From: Klebsiella variicola
GTDB lineage: Bacteria > Pseudomonadota > Gammaproteobacteria > Enterobacterales > Enterobacteriaceae
Length of the DNA: 64,000 nt
Reading direction: 5' to 3'
NCBI RefSeq assembly: GCF_000828055.2
Contig: NZ_CP010523.2
Location: 4,836,001-4,900,000, forward strand
Position numbers and translations under genes: made by a program. The notes under the pieces were generated by a model. The model worked only from the letters and a program-made list of their open reading frames with translations, was not told the DNA's origin and did no database searches. Position 1 is the first letter of the stretch; each line of letters opens with the position of its first letter. Positions 14,219 through 24,977 of the stretch are shown here, one piece after another.

Positions 14219-15340
14219 ATGGCTTATCAACTCAACATTAACTGGCCCGAGTTTTTAGAGAAGTACTGGCAAAAACAGCCGGTGGTATTAAAAAACGCGT
14301 TTCCGGACTTCGTCGACCCGATTACTCCGGACGAGCTGGCCGGATTAGCCATGGAGCCGGAAGTCGACAGCCGGCTGGTCAGCCTGACCAATGGCAAATG
14401 GCAGGCCAGCAATGGTCCTTTTGAACATTTCGACGGGCTGGGCGAAACCGGCTGGTCGCTGCTGGCCCAGGCGGTAAACCACTGGCATATGCCCGCCGCC
14501 GAGCTGGTGCGCCCGTTCCGCGTACTGCCGGACTGGCGTCTGGACGACCTGATGATCTCCTTCTCCGTCCCCGGCGGCGGCGTCGGCCCGCATATCGATC
14601 AGTATGACGTCTTTATTATTCAGGGCATGGGCAGCCGCCGCTGGCGCGTGGGCGATAAGCTGCCGATGCGTCAGTTCTGCCCGCATCCGGCACTGCTGCA
14701 CGTCGATCCGTTCCCGCCGATCATTGATGAAGATCTGCAGCCGGGCGATATCCTCTATATTCCACCAGGATTCCCGCACGATGGCGTGACCCACGAAACC
14801 GCACTGAACTACTCCGTCGGCTTCCGCGGGCCAAACGGTCGCGACCTGATCAGCAGCTTCGCCGACTATGTGCTGGAGAACGATCTTGGCGGTGAGCACT
14901 ACAGCGATCCGGACCTCACCTGCCGCGAGCATCCGGGCCGGGTTGAGGAGTATGAACTCGAACGTCTGCGCACCATGATGATCGACATGATTCGCCAGCC
15001 GGAAGACTTCAAGCAGTGGTTCGGCAGTTTCGTGACCACCCCGCGTCACGAGCTGGATATTGCGCCGGCGGAACCACCGTATGAAGAAGAGGAAGTGGTC
15101 GATGCGCTGCTGGGCGGCGAAAAGCTTTCTCGTCTGAGCGGCCTGCGCGTTCTGCATATCGGCGACAGCTTCTTCGTGCATAGCGAACAGCTGGACACCA
15201 CCGATGCCGAAGCGCTGGATGCGCTGTGCCGCTATACCTCATTAGGTCAGGAAGAGCTCGGCAGCGGCCTGCAGAATCCGGCGTTCGTGAGCGAACTGAC
15301 GCGGCTGATTAATCAGGGCTACTGGTACTTCGAAGAGTAA
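14219..15340 (+). CDS. roxA: RoxA, 50S ribosomal protein L16 arginine hydroxylase
   Basis: A 373-residue JmjC-type 2-oxoglutarate/Fe(II) oxygenase that hydroxylates an arginine of ribosomal protein L16. The iron triad is visible as His125 and Asp127 (P-H-I-D-Q-Y-D) and His187 (G-F-P-H-D-G), at the same numbering as E. coli RoxA (YcfD), which is also 373 residues. The N-terminal cupin domain is followed by a helical dimerisation and winged-helix region. The gene lies alone between the rRNA promoter region and cusS, which it faces. The interval 15341-15403 contains nested inverted repeats (G-C-A-A-T-A ... T-A-T-T-G-C) that may terminate both genes. The start has only a weak Shine-Dalgarno but gives the family length. 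Confidence 0.93.
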   Translation: MAYQLNINWPEFLEKYWQKQPVVLKNAFPDFVDPITPDELAGLAMEPEVDSRLVSLTNGKWQASNGPFEHFDGLGETGWSLLAQAVNHWHMPAAELVRPFRVLPDWRLDDLMISFSVPGGGVGPHIDQYDVFIIQGMGSRRWRVGDKLPMRQFCPHPALLHVDPFPPIIDEDLQPGDILYIPPGFPHDGVTHETALNYSVGFRGPNGRDLISSFADYVLENDLGGEHYSDPDLTCREHPGRVEEYELERLRTMMIDMIRQPEDFKQWFGSFVTTPRHELDIAPAEPPYEEEEVVDALLGGEKLSRLSGLRVLHIGDSFFVHSEQLDTTDAEALDALCRYTSLGQEELGSGLQNPAFVSELTRLINQGYWYFEE

Positions 15341-15403
15341 GAGAGCGGCAATACTGCGGGCGGCCGCCTGGCGCTGCCCGCTGGCTTTCAGCCGTTATTG
15401 CGT

Positions 15404-16837
15404 CTATTTCGGCAGCACCACAATAAACCGCGTAGAGCGCCGATCGGACTGCACCGCTACGCTGCCGTGGTGGGCGCTGACGATGGATTTCACAATCGCC
15501 AGGCCGATACCGCTGCCCTCGCCTTTGCGCTGACGCGAGGGATCGACGCGATAGAAACGGTCAAACAGCCGGGGAAGATGCTCGGCGGCAATCGGCGTGC
15601 CGGGGTTCTCCACCACCAGACGGATCGTCTCGGCGCTTTCGCTCAACTGGATGGTCACCGCCTGGCCGGCCGGCGTGTAGCGGATCGCATTCGACAGCAG
15701 GTTGCTGATCGCTCGCCGCAGCATCAGCGGATCGCCCGTCACCCGGCAGTGGCTACCGACAAAGCGCAGCGCCACCGCCTTCTCTTCCGCCCACGCTTCA
15801 AAGAACTCAAACACCTTATGCACTTCATCAGCCAGATCCAGCGCCTGTTGCTCAGGGATCAGTTGGTTATTATCCGCCTGGGCGAGGAACAGCATATCGC
15901 TGACCATCCGCGACATCCGCGAGAACTCTTCAAGATTGGAATAGAGCACCTCTTCCAGCTCCTGCTGGCTGCGGCTCTGGCTTAAGGCGATTTCAGTTTG
16001 CGTCACCAGGTTAGTAATCGGCGTGCGGATTTCATGGGCGATATCGGCGGAGAAGTTGGACTGGCGGGTAAAGACATCCTCTATGCGCTCCAGCATATGG
16101 TTAAACGACAGCGCCAGCCGTTCCAGCTCGATAGGCACGGCCTGCGGGTCAAGGCGCACGTCGAGATCCCGCGAGGTAATATTCTGGATCTGGCGACTGA
16201 TCTGGCGGATGGGCTTATGCCCCTGATAGACCACAAACAGCACGATGGCGATGATCAGCAAACTGATTATCGTCGCCGCGGAAATCAGCTTCGCTTTCAG
16301 CTCGTTAATATAGTGCAGGTGAAAATCGATGGATAAGGCCATCAGCAGGTGGTACGCCGGTTTGCCGTCCGCCTGCTTGCCCAGCGGCAGCATGATCAGC
16401 CGCCAGGCGCGGGTCTCCATTGGATGATTATCATGAACCATCTTCCGCGGCTGCGGGTCAGTCCATGAAATCACATTCCCGTCGCGCAGCTGCATCGCCA
16501 GCCCCGGCGTACTCAGCATATGGCTGAGATCCGGCCCGTCGGGCGACTGAAACAGAATATTGCCCTGGCCGTCGTCCAGACAGATAAAGACGTTGGCGTA
16601 ACCCGCAATGATATTCCTCACGATCTCCAGTCGCCGCGCCTGCGGGTAGTCGGCGTGGTTGAGCACCGTCTCCAGGGTGGTGCTGAGCTGCCTGAGATCG
16701 TGCACGTCGCGCTCTTCAAAGTGGGCCTTCACCGAATGGATCATGATCCAGGTGAAAGCAAAGAAGGCAATGATGGTGGCGAGGCTAATAAAGAAGGTCA
16801 GCCGGGTGGCCAGGGAAAAGGGGCGCTTAGCGGCCAT
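15404..16837 (-). CDS. cusS: CusS, copper/silver-sensing histidine kinase
   Basis: A 477-residue membrane sensor kinase that detects periplasmic Cu(I)/Ag(I) and phosphorylates CusR. Order: N-terminal membrane helix ([16 protein letters not shown]), periplasmic sensor, second helix (about 170-195), HAMP, dimerisation/phosphoacceptor box D-I-A-H-E-I-R-T-P (His about 268), and an ATPase domain with [13 protein letters not shown], a D-R-F-Y-R-V-D F box and G-S-G-I-G-L-A. The start at 16837 (M-A-A-K-R-P-F-S-L) aligns with E. coli CusS and overlaps cusR by 11 bases. A longer frame to 16906 lies in cusR. The periplasmic loop has H-D-N-H-P-M-E where E. coli has a longer His/Met-rich stretch, so metal binding may differ. 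Confidence 0.9.
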   Translation of the reverse strand: MAAKRPFSLATRLTFFISLATIIAFFAFTWIMIHSVKAHFEERDVHDLRQLSTTLETVLNHADYPQARRLEIVRNIIAGYANVFICLDDGQGNILFQSPDGPDLSHMLSTPGLAMQLRDGNVISWTDPQPRKMVHDNHPMETRAWRLIMLPLGKQADGKPAYHLLMALSIDFHLHYINELKAKLISAATIISLLIIAIVLFVVYQGHKPIRQISRQIQNITSRDLDVRLDPQAVPIELERLALSFNHMLERIEDVFTRQSNFSADIAHEIRTPITNLVTQTEIALSQSRSQQELEEVLYSNLEEFSRMSRMVSDMLFLAQADNNQLIPEQQALDLADEVHKVFEFFEAWAEEKAVALRFVGSHCRVTGDPLMLRRAISNLLSNAIRYTPAGQAVTIQLSESAETIRLVVENPGTPIAAEHLPRLFDRFYRVDPSRQRKGEGSGIGLAIVKSIVSAHHGSVAVQSDRRSTRFIVVLPK

Positions 16838-17510
16838 CCGGCACCTCAAGCATATAGCCGACGCCGCGCACGGTCTGGATAAGCTTCGGCTCGAAGTCGT
16901 TATCAATTTTGGCGCGCAGCCGCTTCACCGCCACGTCAATGGCGTTAGTGTCGCTGTCGAAATTCATATCCCAGACCTGCGAGGCAATCAGCGAACGCGG
17001 CAGCACCTCGCCCTGATGGCGCAAGAAGAACTCCAGCAGGGTAAACTCTTTGCTGGTCAGGGTGATACGCGTCGCGCCGCGCGTCACCTTGCGGCTGACC
17101 AAATCAACGCTGAGATCCGCCGCCTGAAACTGGCTTTCGACGATGACCGCTGCTCCACGGCGCAGCAGGGTCCGCACTCGCGCCAGCAGCTCCGCAAAAG
17201 CAAATGGCTTAACCAGATAGTCGTCGGCGCCCAGCTCCAGCCCCTTCACCCGATGCTCAATAGTGCCGAGCGCGGTGAGCAGCAGGATCGGCATCCCTTT
17301 ATTGGCGGCCCGCAGCATGCGGACGATATCCCAGCCGTTCACATCCGGCAGCATGATGTCGAGGATCAGCAGATCGTAATCGCTGGTCATTGCCAGGTGA
17401 TAGCCGTTAAGGCCGTTATCGGCCAGGTCGACGACGAAGCCAGCCTCGGTGAGCCCTTTGGTCAGGTACTCTCCGGTTTTCTTCTCATCTTCGACAATCA
17501 AAATCTTCAC
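16827..17510 (-). CDS. cusR: CusR, copper/silver response regulator (OmpR family)
   Basis: A 227-residue DNA-binding response regulator. The receiver domain has acidic pocket E-D-E near the start, phosphoacceptor Asp51 (L-I-L-D-I-M-L-P) and Lys in L-V-K-P-F. The C-terminal winged helix shows [11 protein letters not shown] and the recognition segment V-A-V-K-R-L-R. I choose the GTG at 17510, which has G-G-A-G seven bases upstream and yields the E. coli CusR length. An in-frame GTG at 17523-17525 is the alternative. It is cotranscribed with cusS and divergent from cusC, and should bind the palindrome at 17584-17613. Confidence 0.91.
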   Translation of the reverse strand: MKILIVEDEKKTGEYLTKGLTEAGFVVDLADNGLNGYHLAMTSDYDLLILDIMLPDVNGWDIVRMLRAANKGMPILLLTALGTIEHRVKGLELGADDYLVKPFAFAELLARVRTLLRRGAAVIVESQFQAADLSVDLVSRKVTRGATRITLTSKEFTLLEFFLRHQGEVLPRSLIASQVWDMNFDSDTNAIDVAVKRLRAKIDNDFEPKLIQTVRGVGYMLEVPDGR

Positions 17511-17583
17511 GGCAGGCTCCTTCACGCGCGCTTCGTGCGGGTATTCAATTTTAGAGAAGCGACTCCGGATAGCAATGAAATAT

Positions 17584-17613
17584 CAGGAAAATGACAGCTT
17601 TGTCATTTTCCTG
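17584..17613. promoter_or_regulatory. CusR box (30-bp palindrome) between cusR and cusC
   Basis: CAGGAAAATGACA - GCTT - TGTCATTTTCCTG is a perfect inverted repeat with 13-base arms. Its inner part AAAATGACA-N4-TGTCATTTT matches the copper box I know upstream of E. coli cusC. It is placed to control both divergent transcripts. Confidence 0.88.
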
Positions 17614-17652
17614 TCACGCGTTGAACAGAGCCCGCTACGTAAAGTAGCCGCC

Positions 17653-19068
17653 ATGGATAAATCGTCGAAACCGTCTGCCGCCATGCGTTCTATACAGCTA
17701 CTTACCCTCAGCGTGATATTTGCCTTAACCGGCTGTCTGTCGCTTGCTCCGGACTACCAGCGCCCCGCCGCGCCGGTGCCGCAGCAGTTCTCACTCAGCC
17801 AGAACAGACTGGTTGCCGCAACGGCGGGTTACCAGGAGACCGGCTGGCGCACCTTTTTCGTCGACCCGCAGGTGAAAAGCCTGATTAGTACCGCGCTGAT
17901 AAATAACCGCGATCTACGGATGGCGACGCTGAAAGTGCAGGAAGCCCGCGCCCAGTACCGGGTTACCGACGCCGACCGCTACCCGCAATTGAACGGTGAC
18001 GGCAGCACCACCTATGGCGGCAAGCTTAAAGGCGACACCACCACCAGCAGCGATTATGCCGCCGGCCTGAATCTCAGCTATGACCTCGACTTCTTTGGCC
18101 GGTTGAAAAACCTCAGCGAGGCCGACCGGCAGAACTTCTTCGCCAGCGAAGAGGCCCGGCGTGCGGTGCATATCCTGTTGATTGCTAACGTTTCACAAAG
18201 CTACTTCAACCAGCGGCTGGCGGCAGCGCAGTTGCAGGTGGCCAACGACACCTTACAAAACTATCAGCAGTCTTACGCCTTCGTTGAAAAACAGCTGCTG
18301 ACCGGAAGCACCACCGTGCTGGCGCTGGAGCAGGCGCGCGGGATGATCGAAAGCACCCGCGCCGATATCGCCAAACGTCAGGGCCAGCTGGCGCAGGCCA
18401 ATAACGCCCTGCAACTGCTGCTCGGCAGCTACCAGCATCTGCCGGACGATAGCGCCAGCAGCGCGGTGGACCTGAAAGGCGTAACCCTGCCGCCGTCGCT
18501 CTCCTCAGCGATCCTGTTGCAGCGGCCGGATATTTTAGAGGCCGAACACAGCCTGCTGGCGGCCAACGCCAATATCGGCGCCGCGCGGGCGGCCTTCTTC
18601 CCGGCGATCACCCTGACCAGCTCGCTCTCTGGCAGCAGCAGCGAGCTCTCCAGCCTGTTTAACGCCGGCAGCGCGATGTGGAACTTCATCCCCAAAATTG
18701 AACTGCCGATTTTCAACGCCGGGCGCAATCAGGCCAACCTCGATCTGGCGGAAATCCGCCAGCAGCAGCAGGTGGTCAACTATGAGCAAAAAATACAGTC
18801 CGCCTTTAAAGAGGTGGCCGACGCGCTGGCCCTGCGCCAGAGCCTGGCCGATCAGATTGCCGCCCAGGAGCGCTATCTCGCTTCACTAAATATCACCCTG
18901 CAGCGCGCTACTGCGCTCTATCGTCACGGCGCGGTCAGCTACATCGAAGTCCTGAGCGCCCAGCGCGACATTTTTACCACCCGACAAACCCTGCTGGAAC
19001 TCAACTATTCCCGTCAGGCAAATGAAATCACCCTGTTCACCGCCCTCGGCGGCGGCTGGATGGAATAA
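17653..19068 (+). CDS. cusC: CusC, outer-membrane channel of the Cu(I)/Ag(I) efflux pump
   Basis: A TolC-family outer-membrane lipoprotein, 471 residues from the ATG at 17653 or 461 from 17683. The lipobox L-T-G-C-L-S follows a hydrophobic signal, so the cysteine is lipidated. Two repeats of helical barrel and beta strands are visible through the repeated motifs around N-N-R-D-L-R-M-A and G-A-V-S-Y-I-E-V-L, and the sequence is close to E. coli CusC. It forms the trimeric exit duct for the CusBA pump. It is the first gene of cusCFBA, 40 bases after the CusR box. The open frame extends upstream to 17449, but that part overlaps cusR and lacks a signal, so it is excluded. Confidence 0.92.
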   Translation: MDKSSKPSAAMRSIQLLTLSVIFALTGCLSLAPDYQRPAAPVPQQFSLSQNRLVAATAGYQETGWRTFFVDPQVKSLISTALINNRDLRMATLKVQEARAQYRVTDADRYPQLNGDGSTTYGGKLKGDTTTSSDYAAGLNLSYDLDFFGRLKNLSEADRQNFFASEEARRAVHILLIANVSQSYFNQRLAAAQLQVANDTLQNYQQSYAFVEKQLLTGSTTVLALEQARGMIESTRADIAKRQGQLAQANNALQLLLGSYQHLPDDSASSAVDLKGVTLPPSLSSAILLQRPDILEAEHSLLAANANIGAARAAFFPAITLTSSLSGSSSELSSLFNAGSAMWNFIPKIELPIFNAGRNQANLDLAEIRQQQQVVNYEQKIQSAFKEVADALALRQSLADQIAAQERYLASLNITLQRATALYRHGAVSYIEVLSAQRDIFTTRQTLLELNYSRQANEITLFTALGGGWME

Positions 19069-19085
19069 CCCAAGGAGTCCCGATC

Positions 19086-19430
19086 ATGAATTCACTCTCT
19101 AAAGTCGCCCTGTTCACTCTGATTTCTGGCACGGTTTTCGCCGCCCAGGCTGCCGACCCGCATGCCGGTATGGCGATGCACGAACAACCCGCCGCCACGC
19201 AGACGCAAAGCATCAGCGGCAAAGGGGTCATTAAAGCTATTGATATGGATAGCAAAAAAATCACCATCGCCCACGAAGCCATCCCGGCGGTGAACTGGCC
19301 GCCGATGACCATGCGCTTCACCATCACCCCGCAGACGCAGCTCAACAATGTGAAGGATGGCGACAGCGTGGACTTCACCTTCGTTCAGCAGGGCAACCTG
19401 TCGCTGCTGCAGGATATTCGCGCCAACTAA
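19086..19430 (+). CDS. cusF: CusF, periplasmic Cu(I)/Ag(I) chaperone
   Basis: A 114-residue exported protein: signal peptide to about A-A-Q-A-A-D, then an OB-fold. The metal site is intact as His in T-I-A-H-E, Trp in V-N-W-P-P and the M-T-M pair, the Met2-His-Trp site known for CusF. It delivers Cu(I) or Ag(I) to CusB. It has a good Shine-Dalgarno (A-A-G-G-A-G) and lies 17 bases after cusC. A His/Met-containing linker (H-A-G-M-A-M-H-E) may add a weaker site. Confidence 0.93.
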   Translation: MNSLSKVALFTLISGTVFAAQAADPHAGMAMHEQPAATQTQSISGKGVIKAIDMDSKKITIAHEAIPAVNWPPMTMRFTITPQTQLNNVKDGDSVDFTFVQQGNLSLLQDIRAN

Positions 19431-19474
19431 TGGCCCGGCGACGGTAAGCCCCTCAACGACTAAATGGACGACAC

Positions 19475-20737
19475 ATGGCATCCCTGACACTGAAAAATAC
19501 GGCGCTGATCCTTGGCAGCATGGTGATTGGCGGCGCGCTTACTGCGGCGCTGTACGCCCGGCTTTCCCCGCCCCACGCTGCCGCTCCGGCGGCCGAGCAG
19601 CAGCGTAAAGTGCTGTTCTGGTACGATCCGATGTACCCGAACACCCGCTTCGATAAACCGGGTAAATCGCCGTTTATGGATATGGATCTGGTGCCGAAAT
19701 ACGCCGATGAGGGAAGTACCGCCGCCGGTGCGCCGGGGGTGCGTATCGACCCGACGCAGACCCAGAATCTCGGCGTAAAAACCGCCGCGGTCACCCGCGG
19801 GCCGCTGCGCTACGCTCAGACCTTCCCGGCCAACATTAGCTATAACGAGTACCAGTATGTGATTATGCAGGCGCGGGCGGCGGGCTTTATCAATAAAGTC
19901 TATCCGCTGACCGTCGGCGACAAGGTGAAACAAGGCACGCCGCTCCTCGAGCTGACCATCCCTGACTGGGTGGAAGCGCAGAGCGAATATCTGTTATTGC
20001 AGGAGACCGGGGGCACCGCCACCCAGGTTGAGGGGATCCTCGAACGCCTGCGCCTTGCCGGAATGCCGGATGACGATATCCGCCGCCTGAAAGCCACGCG
20101 TAAAATCCAGACCCGCTTTACCCTCAAAGCACCGATCGATGGCGTGATTACCGCCTTCGATCTGCGTGCCGGAATGAACATCGCCAAAGATAATGTGGTG
20201 GCGAAAATTCAGGGCATGGATCCGGTGTGGGTCAGCGTGGCGGTGCCGGAATCCATCGCCTGGCTGATTAAAGACGCCTCGCAGTTCACCATTCAGGTTC
20301 CCGCCTGGCCAGGAAAAACTTTCAGCATCAGCAAATGGACCCTTCTCCCCAGCGTCGATAGCGCCACCCGCACCCTGCAGCTGCGCCTGCAGGTCAACAA
20401 CCCGGATGAAGCGCTGAAGCCGGGGATGAATGCCTATCTGCAACTGACCAGTGAAAGCGAACCGATGCTGCTGATCCCGTCAAAAGCGCTGATCGACAGC
20501 GGCAGCGAGCAGCGAGTGATTACCGTGGATAACGAGGGGCGCTTCGTGCCGAAACTCGTGCAGGTATTCCATGAATCCGCTGGCGTCACGGCCATTCGCA
20601 GCGGGCTGCAGGAGGGTGAGAAAGTCGTCGCCAGCGGCCTGTTCCTGATCGACTCGGAAGCCAATATCTCCGGCGCGCTGGAGCGCATGCGTGCGCAGGC
20701 TCCCGGTACCGCGGCCCCTGCCGCCCACGCGCACTGA
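19475..20737 (+). CDS. cusB: CusB, periplasmic adaptor of the Cus pump
   Basis: A 420-residue membrane-fusion protein with an N-terminal membrane/signal segment. The following metal-binding region has Met in Y-D-P-M-Y-P and the F-M-D-M-D pair, the three methionines used by E. coli CusB. Lipoyl, helical hairpin (short and folded in this family), beta-barrel and membrane-proximal domains follow ([10 protein letters not shown] and A-P-I-D-G-V-I mark the lipoyl halves). It links CusA and CusC and receives metal from CusF. A His-rich end (A-A-H-A-H) is present. Confidence 0.93.
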   Translation: MASLTLKNTALILGSMVIGGALTAALYARLSPPHAAAPAAEQQRKVLFWYDPMYPNTRFDKPGKSPFMDMDLVPKYADEGSTAAGAPGVRIDPTQTQNLGVKTAAVTRGPLRYAQTFPANISYNEYQYVIMQARAAGFINKVYPLTVGDKVKQGTPLLELTIPDWVEAQSEYLLLQETGGTATQVEGILERLRLAGMPDDDIRRLKATRKIQTRFTLKAPIDGVITAFDLRAGMNIAKDNVVAKIQGMDPVWVSVAVPESIAWLIKDASQFTIQVPAWPGKTFSISKWTLLPSVDSATRTLQLRLQVNNPDEALKPGMNAYLQLTSESEPMLLIPSKALIDSGSEQRVITVDNEGRFVPKLVQVFHESAGVTAIRSGLQEGEKVVASGLFLIDSEANISGALERMRAQAPGTAAPAAHAH

Positions 20738-20748
20738 GGAACGGAACC

Positions 20749-23700
20749 ATGATTGAATGGATTATCCGCCGCTCGGTGGCCAACCGTTTCCTGGTGATGA
20801 TGGGCGCGCTGTTTCTCAGCATCTGGGGGACCTGGACTATCGTCCACACCCCGGTGGATGCCCTGCCGGATCTCTCTGATGTACAGGTGATCATCAAAAC
20901 CAGCTACCCGGGACAGGCGCCGCAGATCGTCGAAAACCAGGTCACCTGGCCGCTGACCACCACCATGCTGTCGGTACCCGGCGCCAAAACGGTTCGCGGC
21001 TTCTCGCAGTTTGGCGACTCCTACGTCTACGTGATTTTTGAAGACGGCACCGATCCTTACTGGGCGCGCTCGCGGGTGCTGGAGTATCTCAACCAGGTGC
21101 AGGGCAAACTTCCCGCCGGGGTCAGCGCCGAAATGGGCCCGGACGCCACCGGCGTCGGCTGGGTCTTCGAGTACGCGCTGGTCGACCGCAGCGGCAAGCA
21201 CGACCTCGCCGAACTGCGCTCCCTGCAGGACTGGTTCTTAAAATATGAGCTGAAAACCATCCCTAACGTCTCGGAAGTGGCGTCGGTGGGCGGCGTGGTC
21301 AAGGAGTACCAGATTGTCGTCGACCCGATGAAGCTGACCCAGTACGGCATCAGCCTCGGCGAGGTGAAATCGGCGCTGGACGCCTCTAACCAGGAGGCGG
21401 GCGGCTCTTCCGTCGAACTGGCGGAAGCCGAATATATGGTGCGCGCCAGCGGCTACCTGCAGACGCTCGACGACTTCAAAAACATCGTGCTGAAAACCGG
21501 TGACAACGGTGTGCCGGTCTATCTCGGCGACGTCGCGCGGGTGCAGATCGGCCCGGAAATGCGCCGCGGTATCGCCGAGCTTAACGGCGAAGGCGAAGTG
21601 GCCGGCGGGGTGGTGATCCTGCGCTCCGGCAAGAACGCCCGCGAAGTGATCTCGGCGGTCAAAGCGAAGCTGGCGTCGCTGCAAAGCAGCCTGCCGGAAG
21701 GGGTTGAAGTGGTCACCACCTACGACCGCAGCCAGCTTATCGACCGCGCCATCGACAACCTCAGCCATAAGCTGCTGGAAGAGTTTATCGTCGTCGCGCT
21801 GGTCTGTGCCCTGTTCCTGTGGCACGTACGCTCGGCGCTGGTGGCGATTATTTCGCTGCCGCTCGGCCTGTGCTTCGCCTTTATCATGATGCATTTCCAG
21901 GGGCTTAACGCCAACATCATGTCGCTGGGCGGAATCGCCATTGCGGTAGGGGCGATGGTCGATGCCGCCATCGTGATGATTGAGAACGCCCACAAGCGGC
22001 TGGAGGAGTGGGAACATCAGCACCCGGGAGAGAAGCTCAGCAACGACATCCGCTGGAAAATCATTACCGAGGCGTCGGTGGAGGTCGGCCCGGCGCTGTT
22101 TATCAGCCTGCTGATCATTACCCTGTCGTTTATCCCGATTTTCACCCTCGAAGGCCAGGAGGGCAAACTGTTCGGCCCGCTGGCCTTCACCAAAACCTGG
22201 TCGATGGCCGGGGCGGCGCTGCTGGCGATCGTGGTGATCCCGATCCTGATGGGCTTCTGGATCCGCGGCAAGATCCCAGCGGAGAACAGCAACCCGCTGA
22301 ACCGCTTTTTGATCCGCATTTATCACCCGCTGCTGCTGAAGGTGCTGCACTGGCCGAAGACCACCCTGTTGATTGCGCTCCTGTCGATCCTGACGGTTAT
22401 CTGGCCGCTTAACCGGGTCGGCGGCGAGTTTCTGCCGCAGATTAACGAAGGCGATCTGCTGTATATGCCGTCAACGCTGCCGGGGATCTCCGCTGCGCAG
22501 GCGGCGGATATGCTGCAGAAAACCGATAAGCTGATCATGACGGTGCCGGAAGTGGCCCGGGTGTTCGGCAAAACCGGCAAGGCCGAAACCGCTACCGACT
22601 CAGCGCCGCTGGAGATGGTAGAGACCACCATTCAGCTTAAGCCCCAGGATCAGTGGCGACCGGGGATGACCATGGAAAAGATCGTCGAGGAGCTGGACAA
22701 GACCGTGCGCCTGCCGGGGCTGGCGAACCTGTGGGTGCCGCCGATCCGCAACCGCATCGACATGCTCTCCACCGGCATCAAGAGCCCGATTGGCATTAAA
22801 GTTTCCGGCACTAATCTGGCCGATATCGACGCCATCGCCGAACAAATTGAAGGGGTGGCGCGCACCGTGCCGGGAGTCACGTCGGCATTAGCCGAGCGGC
22901 TGGTCGGCGGGCGCTACCTCAATATTGATATTCAGCGTGAGAAGGCGGCCCGCTACGGGATGACCGTCGGCGACGTGCAGCTGTTCGTCTCGTCCGCCAT
23001 CGGCGGCGCGATGGTTGGCGAAACGGTAGAGGGCGTCGAGCGCTACCCGATCAACATCCGCTACCCGCAGAGCTATCGCGACAGCCCGGAGACCCTCCGC
23101 CAGCTGCCGATCCTCACGCCGCTGAAGCAGCAGATCGTCCTCGGCGACGTGGCTGAGGTGAAGGTGGTCACCGGACCATCCATGCTGAAGACCGAGAACG
23201 CCCGCCCGACCAGTTGGATCTACATCGACGCCCGCGACCGCGACATGGTGTCGGTAGTGCACGATCTGCAGCAGGCCATCGGCAAGGAGGTGAAGCTGAA
23301 TCCGGGCATCAGTGTGTCCTACTCCGGGCAGTTTGAGCTGCTGGAGCGCGCCAATCAGAAGCTGAAGCTGATGGTGCCGATGACGCTGATGATTATCTTC
23401 GTGCTGCTGTATCTGGCGTTCCGCCGCGTCGGCGAGGCGCTGCTGATTATCACCAGCGTGCCGTTCGCCCTCGTCGGCGGGATCTGGTTTCTCTACTGGA
23501 TGGGGTTCCATTTATCGGTAGCCACCGGGACCGGCTTTATCGCCCTGGCCGGGGTGGCGGCGGAGTTTGGCGTGGTGATGCTGATGTACCTGCGCCACGC
23601 CATCGAGGCGGAACCGTCGCTGAAGAATCCGCAGACTTTCAGCGTCGATAAGCTCGACGAGGCGCTGTACCAGGGCGCGGTGCTGCGCGTGCGACCGAAG

Positions 23701-23898
23701 GCGATGACCGTGGCGGTGATTATCGCCGGCCTGCTGCCGATTTTATGGGGCACCGGCGCCGGGTCGGAAGTGATGAGTCGCATCGCCGCGCCGATGATTG
23801 GCGGGATGATCACCGCCCCGCTGCTGTCGCTGTTTATCATTCCGGCGGCATATAAGCTGATGTGGCTGTCCCGGCATCGGGGCAAGCGTAGCGAATAA
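20749..23898 (+). CDS. cusA: CusA, RND-type Cu(I)/Ag(I) efflux transporter
   Basis: A 1049-residue heavy-metal RND proton antiporter (E. coli CusA has 1047). Twelve membrane helices are arranged as one plus five in each half around two large periplasmic loops. The proton-relay motif of helix 4 is seen as [13 protein letters not shown]. Counterparts of the three substrate methionines are present (L-L-Y-M-P-S, P-L-E-M-V-E, R-I-D-M-L-S). It starts 11 bases after cusB and ends the operon. Cu(I)/Ag(I) specificity, rather than Zn/Co/Ni, follows from the methionines and the CusF neighbour. Confidence 0.95.
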   Translation: MIEWIIRRSVANRFLVMMGALFLSIWGTWTIVHTPVDALPDLSDVQVIIKTSYPGQAPQIVENQVTWPLTTTMLSVPGAKTVRGFSQFGDSYVYVIFEDGTDPYWARSRVLEYLNQVQGKLPAGVSAEMGPDATGVGWVFEYALVDRSGKHDLAELRSLQDWFLKYELKTIPNVSEVASVGGVVKEYQIVVDPMKLTQYGISLGEVKSALDASNQEAGGSSVELAEAEYMVRASGYLQTLDDFKNIVLKTGDNGVPVYLGDVARVQIGPEMRRGIAELNGEGEVAGGVVILRSGKNAREVISAVKAKLASLQSSLPEGVEVVTTYDRSQLIDRAIDNLSHKLLEEFIVVALVCALFLWHVRSALVAIISLPLGLCFAFIMMHFQGLNANIMSLGGIAIAVGAMVDAAIVMIENAHKRLEEWEHQHPGEKLSNDIRWKIITEASVEVGPALFISLLIITLSFIPIFTLEGQEGKLFGPLAFTKTWSMAGAALLAIVVIPILMGFWIRGKIPAENSNPLNRFLIRIYHPLLLKVLHWPKTTLLIALLSILTVIWPLNRVGGEFLPQINEGDLLYMPSTLPGISAAQAADMLQKTDKLIMTVPEVARVFGKTGKAETATDSAPLEMVETTIQLKPQDQWRPGMTMEKIVEELDKTVRLPGLANLWVPPIRNRIDMLSTGIKSPIGIKVSGTNLADIDAIAEQIEGVARTVPGVTSALAERLVGGRYLNIDIQREKAARYGMTVGDVQLFVSSAIGGAMVGETVEGVERYPINIRYPQSYRDSPETLRQLPILTPLKQQIVLGDVAEVKVVTGPSMLKTENARPTSWIYIDARDRDMVSVVHDLQQAIGKEVKLNPGISVSYSGQFELLERANQKLKLMVPMTLMIIFVLLYLAFRRVGEALLIITSVPFALVGGIWFLYWMGFHLSVATGTGFIALAGVAAEFGVVMLMYLRHAIEAEPSLKNPQTFSVDKLDEALYQGAVLRVRPKAMTVAVIIAGLLPILWGTGAGSEVMSRIAAPMIGGMITAPLLSLFIIPAAYKLMWLSRHRGKRSE

Positions 23899-23970
23899 CC
23901 CGCCGCGTTTACGCCGGTCCGGGAAATTGGCTATAGTGGCGCCATTCTTCTGGCCGGCGTGAACGTCCCT

Positions 23971-24318
23971 ATGAATCTGAACCTGGTGTGTTATTCCCTG
24001 CTGCTGCTCACCGCCGTGGGCAGCGCCCTGCTGCCCTACCCGCTGGCGATGTGGTTTTTACTGAGCAGCCTTCTGACATGGCTTATCTATGGCGCCGACA
24101 AGCTGGCGGCGCGCAAAGCCTGGCGACGGGTGCCGGAAACCACGCTGCTGGTGCTGGGCCTGGCGGGAGGCTGGCCGGGGGCCATCCTCGGCCAGCAGTG
24201 CTTTCGCCATAAAACGCAAAAGCAGCCCTTCCGGCGGTGGTTTTTCGTCAGCGTGGCGCTGAACGTGGCGGCGCTGGCCGGGCTGTACGTGGTTTATACC
24301 CACCTGCTCAGCCGCTAA
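23971..24318 (+). CDS. DUF1294 small membrane protein
   Basis: A 115-residue protein with about four hydrophobic segments and the DUF1294 signature Y-G-A-D-K-L-A-A-R, R-V-P-E-T-T-L, G-G-W-P-G-A-I-L-G-Q and F-R-H-K-T-Q-K. Function is unknown; some relatives are fused to cold-shock domains. I use the ATG at 23971. The frame extends to a GTG at 23959. The gene stands alone between cusA and blc. Confidence 0.8.
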   Translation: MNLNLVCYSLLLLTAVGSALLPYPLAMWFLLSSLLTWLIYGADKLAARKAWRRVPETTLLVLGLAGGWPGAILGQQCFRHKTQKQPFRRWFFVSVALNVAALAGLYVVYTHLLSR

Positions 24319-24327
24319 GGGGCGAGG

Positions 24328-24861
24328 CTAGCGCGGCGTCTGGCGGATCCACACCAGGCGATCGACGTCAAAGCCCAGCTCGCGCGCGGTATTCAGGTAA
24401 TCCTGCTTCACCGCCGCCGGAATGGTGGGGGTGCGCGACAGGATCCACAGATAGTCGCGGTTGGGGCCACTGACCAGCGCGTATTGGTAGTCGTCGTCCA
24501 GGCGGATCACGTTATAGCCGCCGTAGAATGGCCCGAAGAACGACACCTTCAGCGCCGCGGTGGTGGGGGCGCCGGTGAAATAGGCTTTTCCGTCGCTCTC
24601 ACTCCAGCGTTTTTTGACCGGGTCATAACCGCGATTGACGACGCTGATCCCCCCGTCGCTGCGGGCGCCGTAGGTGGCGGTCACCTGCTCCAGGCCTCGC
24701 TCGAAGCGATTCTCCAGGCGGGCGACTTCATACCATTTTCCAAGGTAACGGCTGGCGTCAAACCCGCTAATCGGCTGAACGCCCTTCGGCGGGGTGGGCG
24801 ATTTGCAGGCCACCAGGGTCAACGCGATAGCAACGCCAGTGACAACAGGCCATAGCTTCAT
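24328..24861 (-). CDS. blc: Blc, outer-membrane lipocalin
   Basis: A 177-residue lipoprotein (E. coli Blc has the same length). The signal ends L-V-A-C-K-S, so the lipidated cysteine is followed by Lys-Ser. The lipocalin fold begins with the conserved G-K-W-Y-E-V-A-R and has the later motif Y-L-W-I-L-S-R-T-P. Blc binds lysophospholipids at the outer membrane and is sigma-S/envelope-stress associated in E. coli. I chose the ATG at 24861, six bases after G-G-A-G, over the upstream one at 24876. It neighbours, divergently, the MerR regulator of a lipid-type operon, which may be coincidental. Confidence 0.9.
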   Translation of the reverse strand: MKLWPVVTGVAIALTLVACKSPTPPKGVQPISGFDASRYLGKWYEVARLENRFERGLEQVTATYGARSDGGISVVNRGYDPVKKRWSESDGKAYFTGAPTTAALKVSFFGPFYGGYNVIRLDDDYQYALVSGPNRDYLWILSRTPTIPAAVKQDYLNTARELGFDVDRLVWIRQTPR

Positions 24862-24977
24862 GAGAACTCCTTTCATTTACGCGGTAGGGGAAAGTGTAGT
24901 GCAAAGCCACTACACTTCACGCCAGCCGACGTGATTCGTAGTATATTGAGAATATTCTTTGTTAACAGGTGGCCTCC

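Noticed and set aside
21238-22350. A 370-residue minus-strand frame inside cusA
   Set aside because: Rich in His/Gln/Arg with no motif; it is the complement of a clear RND transporter.
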